This document shows positions 37,023-46,591 of a stretch of 64,000 nucleotides of DNA, one piece after another. Every line of letters starts with the position of its first letter. Position 1 is the stretch's first letter. The stretch spans positions 1-64,000 of the forward strand of contig NZ_FNLC01000008.1 in NCBI RefSeq assembly GCF_900104065.1, in the 5' to 3' direction. The notes below the pieces were generated by a model. The model made no database searches. It was given only the letters and a program-made list of their open reading frames with translations, and was not told the origin of the DNA. Source of the stretch: Natronobacterium texcoconense. Lineage in GTDB: Archaea > Halobacteriota > Halobacteria > Halobacteriales > Natrialbaceae. A program made the translations under genes and the position numbers.

Positions 37023-39809
37023 TCACCCGATGATTATTTCGTCCGATCGAACGTCGACCTGATCGGGATCGTACCCGGACTGATCTGGACTAGACCCGTC
37101 ACCGGTATCTATCGGCTCTATCGATCCTGTTTCGTCACCAATGTCGATGACGTCGAGTTCCGGATCTTCGCCGGCGGTCCCACTACCGGGTGTGATCTCG
37201 ACGTGTGCGATCATATCGTTGAAGTTTGGATCGCCTGCTTGAGAGTGTGCTATGTCCCAGTACTCGTCCGGTGTAATCGATTCTCCGCCCGGAAGGTGTG
37301 GATTTTCGTTGTTCTGTTCTGGATGATGTGTGAGCGTAAACGCGAAGATGAACTCGTTTTCTTCGAGATTCAGTTCGCCGTTTTCGTCGACTGGAACGTC
37401 GACACCAGGCCGCTCGAGCAGATCGTCGACCGCTTCCTGCCTGTCGACGCCCGGATCGAGTTCGGGGATCGCCGTGTCCTCTTCGCCTAACACACGAACA
37501 TTGGTTTCGTTCGTTTCAGTGTCGGCGGTGAGGTCGACCAACTCGTTTCCGCCGCTTACAGCTTCGTCGGTACACTCGATGTGGTCGTAGATGGCTCCGT
37601 TGTAGGTGTCCGTCACCGTCTGTTCGCCGTACCCGCCACAGAACGGGTGACTGTACGACGCTGCATCGATCATGAGACTCACCCGTTCGTCGGTCGTAAA
37701 ACTGTGACTGTAGATGGGCCTCGGTTCGTCGAACCGGTTGAGATTCGTATCACTCCACTCGGTTTCGATCGTTTCCGGTTCCCCGGCAGGATCGTTTTTC
37801 TCGTCGACGGGTTGCAATACGATGTCGGCCCGTGCCGGTAGCCACTCGATCTCGTACCCGTCGACGAGCAGTTCGATCTCGTCGCTCGGTGCTGATCCGC
37901 GTTCTATCGGACCGTCCCACTGCCAGTTCCCGGGCGAACTACCGATTCCACCGGAGTCGCCCTCCCAGGTCAGTTCATATCCCGAACCCTCGTTCCAGAC
38001 GAGTTCGTTGGTATCCCACGACCAGACGTAATCGTGCTCGTTACAACCGCCGAACCAGCCCGGATCGACACACTCCCACGACGGTTCCGGTTCGGTCCCA
38101 TCCGGCGAAACCCATCCACCCTCGTCCGATTTCTCGAGTTCGTCGTCGGAACCATCCGGCGAAGATGCGTCGAAACTGTACGTCATTCCGTCCCCGTCTG
38201 TCGTGAAGTTCCCGTCCGTTTTGTCGGGCACGTATGCGTTGCGACAGTTACGACAGTCCAATGGATTACTGTTCGACATTTCGACGCCGACGATCGAGAC
38301 GTTCACCTCGGTGTTCGACGGGAGATTCACTTCGTCGGAGTCGGGATCGATCCCGTCATCGATACTGAGATAGCCACTCACCTCGTTTCCGTCGTCGATC
38401 ACATCGACCGTTGCAGTGAGATCGCCCTGCGGAAGCAGGCTGCGATTGAACGTCCAGCTTGCAGTCGCGTTCTCACCGTACGTCCGATCGATCGTCGACG
38501 CGTTGGTCCCGGACCAGTCGGCACTGTCGGACTCGAGTTCGAGCTCGAGTTCCGACTCCGATGCGTTGTGTGCGCCCAGGTTGTGTACGTCGACCTCGAC
38601 CGTCACGTGCTCGCCGGTTGCGTTGACGGGGTCGTTCGGATCCTCTGCTAGTTCCCCATCTACTCTTGGGTTAGAAACGTTGAGGTACGGATCTTCCTGT
38701 TTTGCGTAGTAGAAACTACCCGGTTTGTCGAGCTCGTCGTCTTCGGTCGCGACGGTGTATTCGTGTCGTTCGCCGTACGTTAGATTGTCGTGTCTTTCTG
38801 GTGGGATAGACAGGTTCGCCGCCGTCTCTTCGCCACCACCACGGGTGACGTTTTTCGGATCCGATTCGACAGAGTCAACGTCTAGAACCGTGAACGTAAC
38901 GTTCTGTGAATCGCTCTCGTCGCCGTTGTTTCTGATGTCGGCACTGACGTTCAACGCTGTATCGGCTCGGTCGACGAAGCGGTTCGTCCCAGGCAGGTCG
39001 TCGTTCGTAAGTCCGTGATCGTCGGTCACGAGAAACTTCGGTGGCTCCGTCTCGGTGGCGTTCTCGATTGTGACTTCGACGACGCCGTCCGCTCCGTCGA
39101 TAAACGGCGTATCGGCGTTCGACGTTACGTTGTCCGCACCGAACGCCGACTCGAGATGTGTCTGCCAGCCGTCGTGGTAGTCGCTTTCGACGACCAGCGT
39201 CAGATCGTTGTATCCCTCGCTGGTCGCGTTGTCGGCGGCGATCGCTATCTCGTCGGAAAGCGTACTATCGGGGTTCGGCTCGACGACCGCTTCGGTCCCG
39301 CTTACGGCGTCCTGGCTGAGAGTAGTAAAGTGAAGCTGGAGGATATCGTCGTCGTATCCGATATTCGGAGACGAGACGACGCGGGTCTCGCCGTCGGCTA
39401 CTTCCCAGCTCGCGCCGCTCTGGTAGGCGATCGTTCGGTCCGAGAGTTCGTACTCGATCGCACCGATCGTCTCGATGGTAACAGTCTCGTTGGAGCCAGT
39501 AACTGATCCATTGTGCCAGACGATGTAGGCCTCTCCGTCGTCCCTATAGTTTGCATCCTCCCACGGGATCGTCTGCATCTGTCCGCTCGATGCCGCAGTC
39601 GCGATCCCGTGATCGGTCACCTCGATAGTCGACCGCGTCAGTTCCGCCTGACTTTCGGACTCGAGGGAGTCCAGCAGGACCCAGCCGGTGACTGCGAGCA
39701 ACGTCGCGCCCACGATTACCATTCCAACCAGCAACACGAAGCCGATCTGTGGGGAGACACCCCGGTCGTCCGGTGCGTTGCCGGGTACGCTACTGGCTCC
39801 GCCAATCAT
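37023..39809 (-). CDS. Large pilin-like surface protein (DUF7289-type)
   Basis: 928 residues from the ATG at 39809; a longer frame has no convincing signal. DDRGVSPQIGFVLLVGMVIVGATLL is an archaeal pilin-type start with processing before VSPQIG-like sequence. The first ~260 residues match the architecture of the 483-residue neighbour (helix, LTRSTIEVTDHGIATAASSGQMQ, then strand-rich). The middle holds Ig-like segments (LNVSADIRNNGDESDSQNVTFT, VTVEVDVHNLGAHNASESEL). A Trp-rich part near 560-610 and Cys pairs (DCRNCRN, CNEH) follow. Probably a surface adhesin or minor pilin. An AT-rich promoter lies just upstream (TTTAATATCTATAATT). Confidence 0.8.
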   Translation of the reverse strand: MIGGASSVPGNAPDDRGVSPQIGFVLLVGMVIVGATLLAVTGWVLLDSLESESQAELTRSTIEVTDHGIATAASSGQMQTIPWEDANYRDDGEAYIVWHNGSVTGSNETVTIETIGAIEYELSDRTIAYQSGASWEVADGETRVVSSPNIGYDDDILQLHFTTLSQDAVSGTEAVVEPNPDSTLSDEIAIAADNATSEGYNDLTLVVESDYHDGWQTHLESAFGADNVTSNADTPFIDGADGVVEVTIENATETEPPKFLVTDDHGLTNDDLPGTNRFVDRADTALNVSADIRNNGDESDSQNVTFTVLDVDSVESDPKNVTRGGGEETAANLSIPPERHDNLTYGERHEYTVATEDDELDKPGSFYYAKQEDPYLNVSNPRVDGELAEDPNDPVNATGEHVTVEVDVHNLGAHNASESELELELESDSADWSGTNASTIDRTYGENATASWTFNRSLLPQGDLTATVDVIDDGNEVSGYLSIDDGIDPDSDEVNLPSNTEVNVSIVGVEMSNSNPLDCRNCRNAYVPDKTDGNFTTDGDGMTYSFDASSPDGSDDELEKSDEGGWVSPDGTEPEPSWECVDPGWFGGCNEHDYVWSWDTNELVWNEGSGYELTWEGDSGGIGSSPGNWQWDGPIERGSAPSDEIELLVDGYEIEWLPARADIVLQPVDEKNDPAGEPETIETEWSDTNLNRFDEPRPIYSHSFTTDERVSLMIDAASYSHPFCGGYGEQTVTDTYNGAIYDHIECTDEAVSGGNELVDLTADTETNETNVRVLGEEDTAIPELDPGVDRQEAVDDLLERPGVDVPVDENGELNLEENEFIFAFTLTHHPEQNNENPHLPGGESITPDEYWDIAHSQAGDPNFNDMIAHVEITPGSGTAGEDPELDVIDIGDETGSIEPIDTGDGSSPDQSGYDPDQVDVRSDEIIIG

Positions 39810-39989
39810 TATTTCATAGAATTCCTGAATTATAGATATTAAATGTTGGGATGGATAGACGTCGAAGTAACGACCGACAGCACGAACGCGTGGTCGAACC
39901 GAAGAGGAGATTGGCTCCTCGGTCACAGTGACCACGACCGCCGACCAAAGATAAACACTTGTATACCGTACGTGCGCTAGCCCAATCAG

Positions 39990-40934
39990 ATGACGCGTAC
40001 AGCCGAGAAGATCAACGTCCTCGTTCGCGAGGATTCCTCGATGACCGACGCTCTCGAGGCCGTCCGCGAGGCAGCCGACGAGAACGGTGGCGAGATCCAG
40101 TGGGGAGACGTCAACGACGACCTGTCGAGCGGTCAGTGGGGTCGGTTGATCGAAAAAGGAGTGTTGGTCGACGGCGACGAGGGGTTCGAGATTGCCGATC
40201 GGGAGGCCTACGACGAGGCACTCGACGGTGACGCCGACGAGATTTCGGTTCCCGACGTCGACATCGACGACGAGGAGTCGAAATGGTCACAGTGGGACAA
40301 GATGGCGGCCGTCGGTTCCGTCCTGCTGATGATCGGATACTGGTTCGACTCGGTTCGCGGGACGGTCGGCGGTACGATCGACCTCGTCGTCGGTCCGCTC
40401 GATACCTTCCTGCCGTTCTACGCCGTGATTCTTTCGGTCGCGCTGTTGACTGGTCTGTACTCGACGCTGCTACAGGCGAACCTGATGAACCCCGAAATCA
40501 TCGGGAAGTATCAGGAGCGGATGAAGGCCATGCAGGAGAAACAGAAAGACGTCCGCGAGCGCAAGCAGGAGGCCGAGGAACGCGACGCGAGCGAGGCCGA
40601 GATCGAACGTCTCGAGGACGAACTCGAGGAAGTTCGCGAAGAGCAGATGGAGGCAATGGCCGAGAACCTCGGGATGTTCAAAGAGCAGTTCCGACCGATG
40701 GTCTGGATCATGCTGTTTACCATCCCGCTGTTCCTGTGGATGTACTGGAAGATCCTCGACGGCGGCGTCAGTGACGCCGAGTTACAGATGATCATGCCGA
40801 TCGCTGGCGACGTGTCGCTCGATCAGGGGCTGGTCGGACCGATGTGGGCCTGGATCGTCTGGTACTTCGTCTGTTCGATGGGCTTTACGCAGTTGCTGCG
40901 CAAGTCGCTGAACATCGATATGACGCCGAGCTAA
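39990..40934 (+). CDS. DUF106 membrane insertase-like protein
   Basis: 314 residues. An N-terminal cytoplasmic region (1-95) precedes membrane helices at about 103-122, 140-160, 232-252 and 280-302, with a long charged coiled coil (170-220, KQKDVRERKQEAEERD) between the second and third. This is the layout of archaeal DUF106, a distant YidC/Oxa1/EMC3 relative that inserts membrane proteins. The position ahead of cmk and cbf5 is the usual haloarchaeal neighbourhood. Confidence 0.93.
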   Translation: MTRTAEKINVLVREDSSMTDALEAVREAADENGGEIQWGDVNDDLSSGQWGRLIEKGVLVDGDEGFEIADREAYDEALDGDADEISVPDVDIDDEESKWSQWDKMAAVGSVLLMIGYWFDSVRGTVGGTIDLVVGPLDTFLPFYAVILSVALLTGLYSTLLQANLMNPEIIGKYQERMKAMQEKQKDVRERKQEAEERDASEAEIERLEDELEEVREEQMEAMAENLGMFKEQFRPMVWIMLFTIPLFLWMYWKILDGGVSDAELQMIMPIAGDVSLDQGLVGPMWAWIVWYFVCSMGFTQLLRKSLNIDMTPS

Positions 40935-41031
40935 ACCTGCTCGTCGCCGGCAAAAATCCGATCTCCCGACTCGTCGTACCCTTTCCCGACCGATTCAAAA
41001 CCCCTTTTAGCCGCCGCGTCGCAGTTCAGAT

Positions 41032-41607
41032 ATGTTACTTACCGTCTCCGGCCCGCCGGGAAGCGGGAAGAGCACGACTGCGGAGTTGCTCGCCGATGCG
41101 TTCGATCTCGACCACGTCAGCGGCGGCGACATCTTCCGCGAGTTGGCCGAGGAACGCGGCTATACGCCCCTCGAGTTCAACAAACTCGCGGAGGAGAACG
41201 ACCAAATCGACCGTGACCTCGATCGTCGCCTGCGCGAGATCGCCGTCGAGGAGGACGACCTCGTCCTCGAGTCACGACTCGCCGGCTGGCTAGCTGGCGA
41301 GCAGGCCGACTTTCGGTTCTGGCTCGACGCACCGGCCCGCGTCCGTGGCGAACGGATCGCCGAGCGAGAGGGGAAAGACCCCGAACGGGCGACCGAGGAG
41401 ACCCGTGCTCGCGAGGCCAGTGAAGCCCAGCGATACGAGGAGTACTACGGGATCGACATTCAGGATCTGGGAATCTACGATCTCTCGGTCAACACCGCTC
41501 GCTGGGAACCCGATGCGGTGCTCGACATGCTCGTCACCGCCGTCGGCGAGTACGACACCGACGGCGACGAAGGGAAGGCACAGGTCGACCTCGAGTACGA
41601 GTTCTGA
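41032..41607 (+). CDS. cmk: Cytidylate kinase
   Basis: 191 residues, the short archaeal form. It phosphorylates CMP and dCMP. The P-loop GPPGSGKST is at 7-15; [16 protein letters not shown] and ESRLAGWLA follow. It is three bases upstream of cbf5, which indicates one transcript. Confidence 0.95.
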   Translation: MLLTVSGPPGSGKSTTAELLADAFDLDHVSGGDIFRELAEERGYTPLEFNKLAEENDQIDRDLDRRLREIAVEEDDLVLESRLAGWLAGEQADFRFWLDAPARVRGERIAEREGKDPERATEETRAREASEAQRYEEYYGIDIQDLGIYDLSVNTARWEPDAVLDMLVTAVGEYDTDGDEGKAQVDLEYEF

Positions 41608-41609
41608 TA

Positions 41610-42521
41610 ATGTCCGGACTTCGTGGCCCACCCGAGGACCGATCGCCTGCCGAACTCCTCGAGTTCGGCGTCGTCAACCTGGACAAACCGCCCGGCCCGT
41701 CCTCCCACCAGGTCAGCGGTTGGCTCCGGGACTCGGTCGCCGACGCACTCGCCGACGGTGAAGCGGACGCGACGATCGATCGGGCCGCCCACGCGGGGAC
41801 GCTCGACCCCAAGGTCACTGGCTGTCTGCCGATCATGTTCGGTGATGCGACGCGACTTGCGCAGGTCTTCCTCGAGGGTCCGAAGGAGTACGTCGCCGTC
41901 CTCGAGTGTCACGGCTCGGTGCCGGCCGACGCCGAATCGATCGTCGCGGAGTTCGAAGGACCGATCTACCAGAAGCCGCCCCGCAAGAGCGCGGTCGCGC
42001 GTCGGCTACGCGTGCGTGAAATTTACGATCTGGACGTCCTCGAGGCCGAAGACCGCCGACTCCTCGTCCGGATTCGGTGTGAGAGCGGAACCTACGTGCG
42101 AAAGCTCTGTCACGACCTCGGGCTGGCGCTCGGAACTGGTGGGCACATGGGTGACCTCCGGCGCACGATGACGTCGCCGTTCGACGATTCGACGCTGCAC
42201 TCTGCCCACGAGTTCCTCGACGCGCTCGCGTTCTGGGCCGAAGACGACGACCCCGACCTCCTGTACGAGGTTGTCGAACCTGCCGAACGAATCCTCGAGG
42301 GGATACCGAGCGTCGTGATCGCCGAAAGCGCAGCACGCGAGGTCGCGGAAGGTGCGCCCGTCTACGCGCCGGGCGTTCTCGATGTCGGCGACGAGGTGTC
42401 TCGAGGGAATCTCGTCGCCTGTTGTACGCCCGACGGCGCTGCCGTCGCACTCGGGGAGTTCGTCGGATCGGCCGACGCCGAGTCGGGTGTGGTCGTCGAC
42501 CTCGAGCGCGTGCTCGTCTAG
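41610..42521 (+). CDS. cbf5: H/ACA RNA-guided pseudouridine synthase Cbf5
   Basis: 303 residues. Cbf5 is the catalytic subunit of archaeal H/ACA ribonucleoproteins and makes pseudouridine in rRNA, and also acts on tRNA position 55. Catalytic Asp66 is in HAGTLDPKVTG. The C-terminal ~75 residues (SVVIAESAAREVAEGAPVYA, SRGNLVACCTPDGAAVALGE) form the PUA domain. The start two bases after the cmk stop gives a tight operon. Confidence 0.95.
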   Translation: MSGLRGPPEDRSPAELLEFGVVNLDKPPGPSSHQVSGWLRDSVADALADGEADATIDRAAHAGTLDPKVTGCLPIMFGDATRLAQVFLEGPKEYVAVLECHGSVPADAESIVAEFEGPIYQKPPRKSAVARRLRVREIYDLDVLEAEDRRLLVRIRCESGTYVRKLCHDLGLALGTGGHMGDLRRTMTSPFDDSTLHSAHEFLDALAFWAEDDDPDLLYEVVEPAERILEGIPSVVIAESAAREVAEGAPVYAPGVLDVGDEVSRGNLVACCTPDGAAVALGEFVGSADAESGVVVDLERVLV

Positions 42522-42801
42522 TCCTTCAGGGTCGGTCGCGGGTTGATACTCGAACGCCGGATTACTTTGTCCGTGATTATCATGTATACTGTATGCCAAC
42601 AGTAACCACTCGGGGGATTCCCGATCCGGAGGATGACGGCGCTTTCGATGACGGGCCAGCCGTTTTCGTCCCCGACAGTTCGACGCGGCACTGGCAGTGC
42701 GCTCTCCGTAACGGGCCGTGGATGGCTCGCTCGAACGGCTCGGGCGTTCTGCCGACATCGGATACGCTTCCGGCGCGATGGGCTGCAGGTGGCGATGGCG
42801 C
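42522..42801. other. Intergenic region upstream of the first CoA ligase
   Basis: GTATAC at about 42582 within a partly symmetric ATGTATACTGTATG is TATA-like. If used, transcription would start near 42608, leaving a leader of about 190 bases. A 70-codon frame (42593-42805) ends in an ATGA overlap with the ligase start, but its ATG precedes the predicted transcription start and it is not called as a gene. Confidence 0.35.
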
Positions 42802-44358
42802 ATGAACTGGGGAACGGACCCCTACGAGTGGGTCGGTGACTGGAGTGGACGGCGTGCGGCGCTCTCGCCGGATCGCACCGCCGTCGTTGACGAAACGGTC
42901 GGCGAAGCATACACGTACGGTGATCTGGAGAACCGTGCCAACGCGACGGCGCGGCTGCTCGAGTCCGTCGGCGTCGGCGAGGGCGACCGCGTCGCGGTCG
43001 TCTCCCGGAATCGGGTCGAGCCGTTCGACCTCTTCTTCGCGACGGGAAAGCTTGGAGCGATCCTCGCGCCGCTTTCCTACCGGCTGGCACCGCCGGAACT
43101 CGGGGAGTTGCTCGACCTCGTCCAACCCCGATTGCTGGTCATCGAGTCGCCGTTCGTCGAGCGCGTCGAGCACGCCCTGGCACGTGCCGATGTCGATCCA
43201 GTCGTCGTCGAGCTAGCTGGCGACGAGATCGCAGGTGGCTGGGAGTTGTTCGCGGAGAACGTCCCGGACGACGAGTCACCGGTCGAGACGGCCCGCACGT
43301 CGCTGTCGGATCCACACCTCCTGTTGCACACGGGTGGTTCGACGGGGACGCCCAAGGAGACCACGGTCACTCACGGCTCGATCTACTGGAACTCGTTCAA
43401 CACGATTACAGCGTGGGGGCTTCGCGACGACGACGTCGCGCCGATGGTGTTCCCGCTGTTCCACACCGGCGGCTGGAACGTGCTTACGCTCCCGTTTTTC
43501 AACATGGGTGGAACGCTGCTCGTCGACCGGGAGGTCGAGCCGGATCGCGTCTTGGAACAGATCGACCGCCACGGTGCGACCGTTCTGGTCGCAGTTCCGG
43601 CAGTCCTGCGGACGATGGCCCGCCACGACGCCTGGGAGGGGACGGATCTCTCGACGCTGCGATTCGTCAAGAGCGGCGGCGGCCCCTGTCGTGATGCCAT
43701 CGTGCGTGCGTGGCGCGAGCGCGGCGTCGAGTTCTCCCAGGGCTATGGCCTGACCGAGTGTGGGCCGAACAACTTCGCGATGCCGGACGAGTGGGAACCC
43801 GAGAAGGTCGCCAGCGTCGGCAAACCCGTCATGTGCGCGGACGTCCGCGTCGTCGACGACGAGGGGCGGCCGCTCGAGAGCGGCGAAATTGGCGAACTCG
43901 AACTCGCCGGCCCCCACGCTGCCACGGAGTACTGGGGCGACTCGGGAGCGGGCGAAGAGACGTTCGAGGACGGCTGGGTGTCGACGGGTGATCTTGCTCG
44001 CCGCGACGAGGACGGCTTCTACCACATCGAGGGCCGCAAGAAGAACATGTTCGTCAGCGGCGGTGAGAACGTCTACCCACCGGAGGTCGAGGACGAAATC
44101 GCGGATCATCCGGCCGTCTCCGAGGCGATCGTGATCGGCGTTCCAGACGACCAGTGGGGCACCGTCGGGAAGGCAGTAGTCGAACTCGCCGACGACGTCT
44201 CGTTCACGCTCGAGGACCTCGAGGTCCACCTCGATGGGCGTCTCGCCCGCTTCAAGATCCCGAAGTACCTCGCGTTCGTCGACGAGATGCCGACGAGTGG
44301 GCCGTCGAAACTCGACCGGACAGCCATCAAAGAACGGTTCGGCGAACAGTCGGAATAA
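42802..44358 (+). CDS. AMP-forming acyl-CoA ligase (first of two)
   Basis: 518 residues from the ATG at 42802. It activates a carboxylic acid through acyl-AMP to the CoA thioester. Core motifs: the P-loop-like HTGGSTGTPKETT, YGLTECGPNN, VSTGDLARRDEDGFYHIEGR and the adenylation lysine in SGPSKLDR. The acyl specificity is unknown. About a third to half of the positions align by eye with the ligase at 50663, including the sequence PLFHTGGWN, so the pair are paralogues from one locus. The HTH_10 gene follows 66 bases later. Confidence 0.92.
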   Translation: MNWGTDPYEWVGDWSGRRAALSPDRTAVVDETVGEAYTYGDLENRANATARLLESVGVGEGDRVAVVSRNRVEPFDLFFATGKLGAILAPLSYRLAPPELGELLDLVQPRLLVIESPFVERVEHALARADVDPVVVELAGDEIAGGWELFAENVPDDESPVETARTSLSDPHLLLHTGGSTGTPKETTVTHGSIYWNSFNTITAWGLRDDDVAPMVFPLFHTGGWNVLTLPFFNMGGTLLVDREVEPDRVLEQIDRHGATVLVAVPAVLRTMARHDAWEGTDLSTLRFVKSGGGPCRDAIVRAWRERGVEFSQGYGLTECGPNNFAMPDEWEPEKVASVGKPVMCADVRVVDDEGRPLESGEIGELELAGPHAATEYWGDSGAGEETFEDGWVSTGDLARRDEDGFYHIEGRKKNMFVSGGENVYPPEVEDEIADHPAVSEAIVIGVPDDQWGTVGKAVVELADDVSFTLEDLEVHLDGRLARFKIPKYLAFVDEMPTSGPSKLDRTAIKERFGEQSE

Positions 44359-44424
44359 TTGGATTACTGACCGACAAAGACAAGTGATGACATACCAAAT
44401 ACAGTACGAACAGTACGATCGTCC

Positions 44425-45126
44425 ATGATGGACATTACCCTGGATATGGAGCAGTACGACTGTCCGTTCATCGATACGACGGACGATCACGACGTGTCGT
44501 TTACTACGCTCCACTGGAAGTTCGACTCCCACCAGCGGGAACTCGAGACGCGGATGGTCGTCGAGGGGGAGAGTCGAGAGACACTCGAGTCGGGGCTGTC
44601 GGCAGTACAGGAACACCACAACATGTGCGAGTGTGCCCTGTTCAAGAAGCGCGACGATACCGCCGTCATCAGGACTGTTATCGGCGAGACGGATGCGATG
44701 GGCGTCATCCGGAACAATGGGGGGTACGTCACCGGTCCCTTCCACATCGAAGACGGTCGCGAACGCTGGGAGGTCGGGTTCGACGACGACGAGACGGCCG
44801 ACGACGCGCTGGCCGAACTCGAGGTCAACAACGAGTTCGACGTCGAATCGCGGACCTCAGTCGCGTTCGACGACGCCGCCGACGTGATCGAACACGTCGG
44901 AGCGGCGAGCGAACTGCTCGAGGGCTGTCGCTCGCTCTCGGCGGTCGAACGCGAGACGCTGACGGTGGCGGCACGGAAGGGCTACTTCGACCAGCCGCGT
45001 GGCGCGACCCTGCAGATGCTCGCCGAGGAGTTCGACGTCTCCGATACGGCGGTCTCGAAGAACGTCCGCCGGGCCGAACGGAAGGTGCTTCGACGGGTCG
45101 TAGAGGCACTCGAGTCGATCGAGTAG
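44425..45126 (+). CDS. HTH_10 regulator of the transport/ligase locus
   Basis: 233 residues, starting ATG-ATG. The N-terminal two thirds is a Bat-type sensor domain with two Cys near CECALFKKRD; the C-terminus is HTH_10 (SLSAVERETLTVAARKGYFDQPR, then MLAEEFDVSDTAVSKNVRRAERKVL). It lies between the first ligase and the transporter operon, so local control is likely. A clean inverted repeat at 45201-45218 in front of the transporter is a candidate operator. Confidence 0.9.
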   Translation: MMDITLDMEQYDCPFIDTTDDHDVSFTTLHWKFDSHQRELETRMVVEGESRETLESGLSAVQEHHNMCECALFKKRDDTAVIRTVIGETDAMGVIRNNGGYVTGPFHIEDGRERWEVGFDDDETADDALAELEVNNEFDVESRTSVAFDDAADVIEHVGAASELLEGCRSLSAVERETLTVAARKGYFDQPRGATLQMLAEEFDVSDTAVSKNVRRAERKVLRRVVEALESIE

Positions 45127-45200
45127 CCACGGGGAACGCGACGAAACGGGTCCGTAGCAACGGCTCGGCCGGGTTTGTATACCAACCCCTCTTCCCATGG

Positions 45201-45218
45201 TAGTATAACGACATACTA
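45201..45218. promoter_or_regulatory. Palindrome over the transporter promoter
   Basis: TAGTAT and ATACTA are perfect 6-base arms around AACGAC. The left arm includes the TATA-like AGTATAA, 17-26 bases before the ATG at 45227. An operator overlapping the TATA box would block transcription-factor binding; the binder is presumably the adjacent HTH_10 protein. Confidence 0.4.
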
Positions 45219-45226
45219 TTCCTAAT

Positions 45227-46591
45227 ATGGGATATGATACCACCCGGCGCGAGACGCTGAAAGGAACAGGGGCGCTAACCGCGGTCGGCATCGCTTCGCT
45301 GGCTGGCTGTCTCGACGACGGTGGAGTCGCTGGCGACGATCCGGCCGACGAGACGCTGACGATCGGTGCGATCCAGCCAGTGTCGGGGGAGCTCGAGTAC
45401 TACGGCCAGATCAGCCTGATGGGGTTCTATTCGGGGCTGGCCTACAAGTACGACCTCGATCCGGTCGAGGGAATGACGACGGGGACGTACGAACTCGACC
45501 CAGAGGACGGACCGACGTTCGAGATCATCGTCCAGGACACGGAGTTCGCCCCGGACACGGCACAGCGAGTCGCTGAAGACCTCGTCGTCGACGAGGAAAT
45601 CGACGTGCTGTTCGGCGCGTCGTCTTCCGACGCCGCCCGGCAGATCATCCCGAACGTCGTCGACGAGGCGGAGATCCCGTACATCGTCGGCCCGGCCGCC
45701 GACGGCGACATCACCGTCTCCGGCGATCACTGTCACGAACTGGCCTTCCGGGCGAGCGAACACACTGCGATGGACGCCCGCGCGGGCGGCCGGTACGTCG
45801 CCGAACAGGGCGACATCTCGACGGTCGCGATCTTTGCTGCGGAGGGAGCGTTCGGAGAGGGCGTCGCGAACAACTACCAGGAGGTACTCGAGGAGCACGA
45901 CGTCGAAGTGCTCGAGCCGCGGTTCGTCGAACAGGGGTACAGCGAGTTCGAAGGGATGTTCGACGAGGCGATCGAGCAGGGGGCCGACGGCGTCGTCGGC
46001 GGCTTCACGTTCGCGACGCTTCCCGAGTTCCTCCCGACGGCGATGAACTACGACGAAGTCCAGGCGTTCGGCGGCTTCGCCGAACTCGTCACGACCCAGA
46101 TTACGGGCCAGACTGTCGAGGCCGTCCTCGGCGAGGACTTCACGGCCGAAGACATCGAGGAGGCCGGACTCGGACCGTTCACGACGCGATACCACTGGAA
46201 TCAGTACGACAACCCGATCAACGACGAGTTCGTCGACCTCCACGTCGACGCCTACGACCAGGTACCGGACCTGTTCAGCGCCGGTACCTTCGTCGGCGCA
46301 TCGGCGCTCGTTCAGGCGATCGAGGAGACGGGATCGACGAACGGCGACGACATCGCCGATGCGATGCGCGGAATGACCGTCACGGACACCCCGAAAGGTG
46401 AGAACGCCTACACCTTCCAGGAGCACAACAACCAGGCCGCCTCCGAGATGACCGTCGCCTGGCCCGTCCCGACCAGCGAGGAGTACGAGGACACCTGGGA
46501 CGCCGCCGTGATGCCCGGCGAACCGGTCGAGACCTACGAACCCGAGGACGTGATGGTGCCGACCGACGAAGCGACCTGCGATCTGGGGTGA
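45227..46591 (+). CDS. Liv-type ABC transporter substrate-binding lipoprotein
   Basis: 454 residues. The N-terminus TTRRETLKGTGALTAVGIAS then LAGC is a Tat signal with lipobox, so it is exported folded and anchored on the outer face. The mature protein is a type I periplasmic-binding fold (TIGAIQPVSGELEYYGQISL, VDVLFGASSSDAARQI-like region, TVAIFAAEGAFGEGVANNYQ). Relatives bind branched-chain amino acids, amides, urea or aromatic acids; the neighbouring CoA ligases favour an organic acid, by inference. The stop overlaps the livG GTG. Confidence 0.92.
   Translation: MGYDTTRRETLKGTGALTAVGIASLAGCLDDGGVAGDDPADETLTIGAIQPVSGELEYYGQISLMGFYSGLAYKYDLDPVEGMTTGTYELDPEDGPTFEIIVQDTEFAPDTAQRVAEDLVVDEEIDVLFGASSSDAARQIIPNVVDEAEIPYIVGPAADGDITVSGDHCHELAFRASEHTAMDARAGGRYVAEQGDISTVAIFAAEGAFGEGVANNYQEVLEEHDVEVLEPRFVEQGYSEFEGMFDEAIEQGADGVVGGFTFATLPEFLPTAMNYDEVQAFGGFAELVTTQITGQTVEAVLGEDFTAEDIEEAGLGPFTTRYHWNQYDNPINDEFVDLHVDAYDQVPDLFSAGTFVGASALVQAIEETGSTNGDDIADAMRGMTVTDTPKGENAYTFQEHNNQAASEMTVAWPVPTSEEYEDTWDAAVMPGEPVETYEPEDVMVPTDEATCDLG

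Noticed and set aside
42593-42805. 70-codon frame ending in ATGA with the first ligase
   Set aside because: The ATG lies before the likely transcription start and no conserved pattern is visible; kept only as a possibility.
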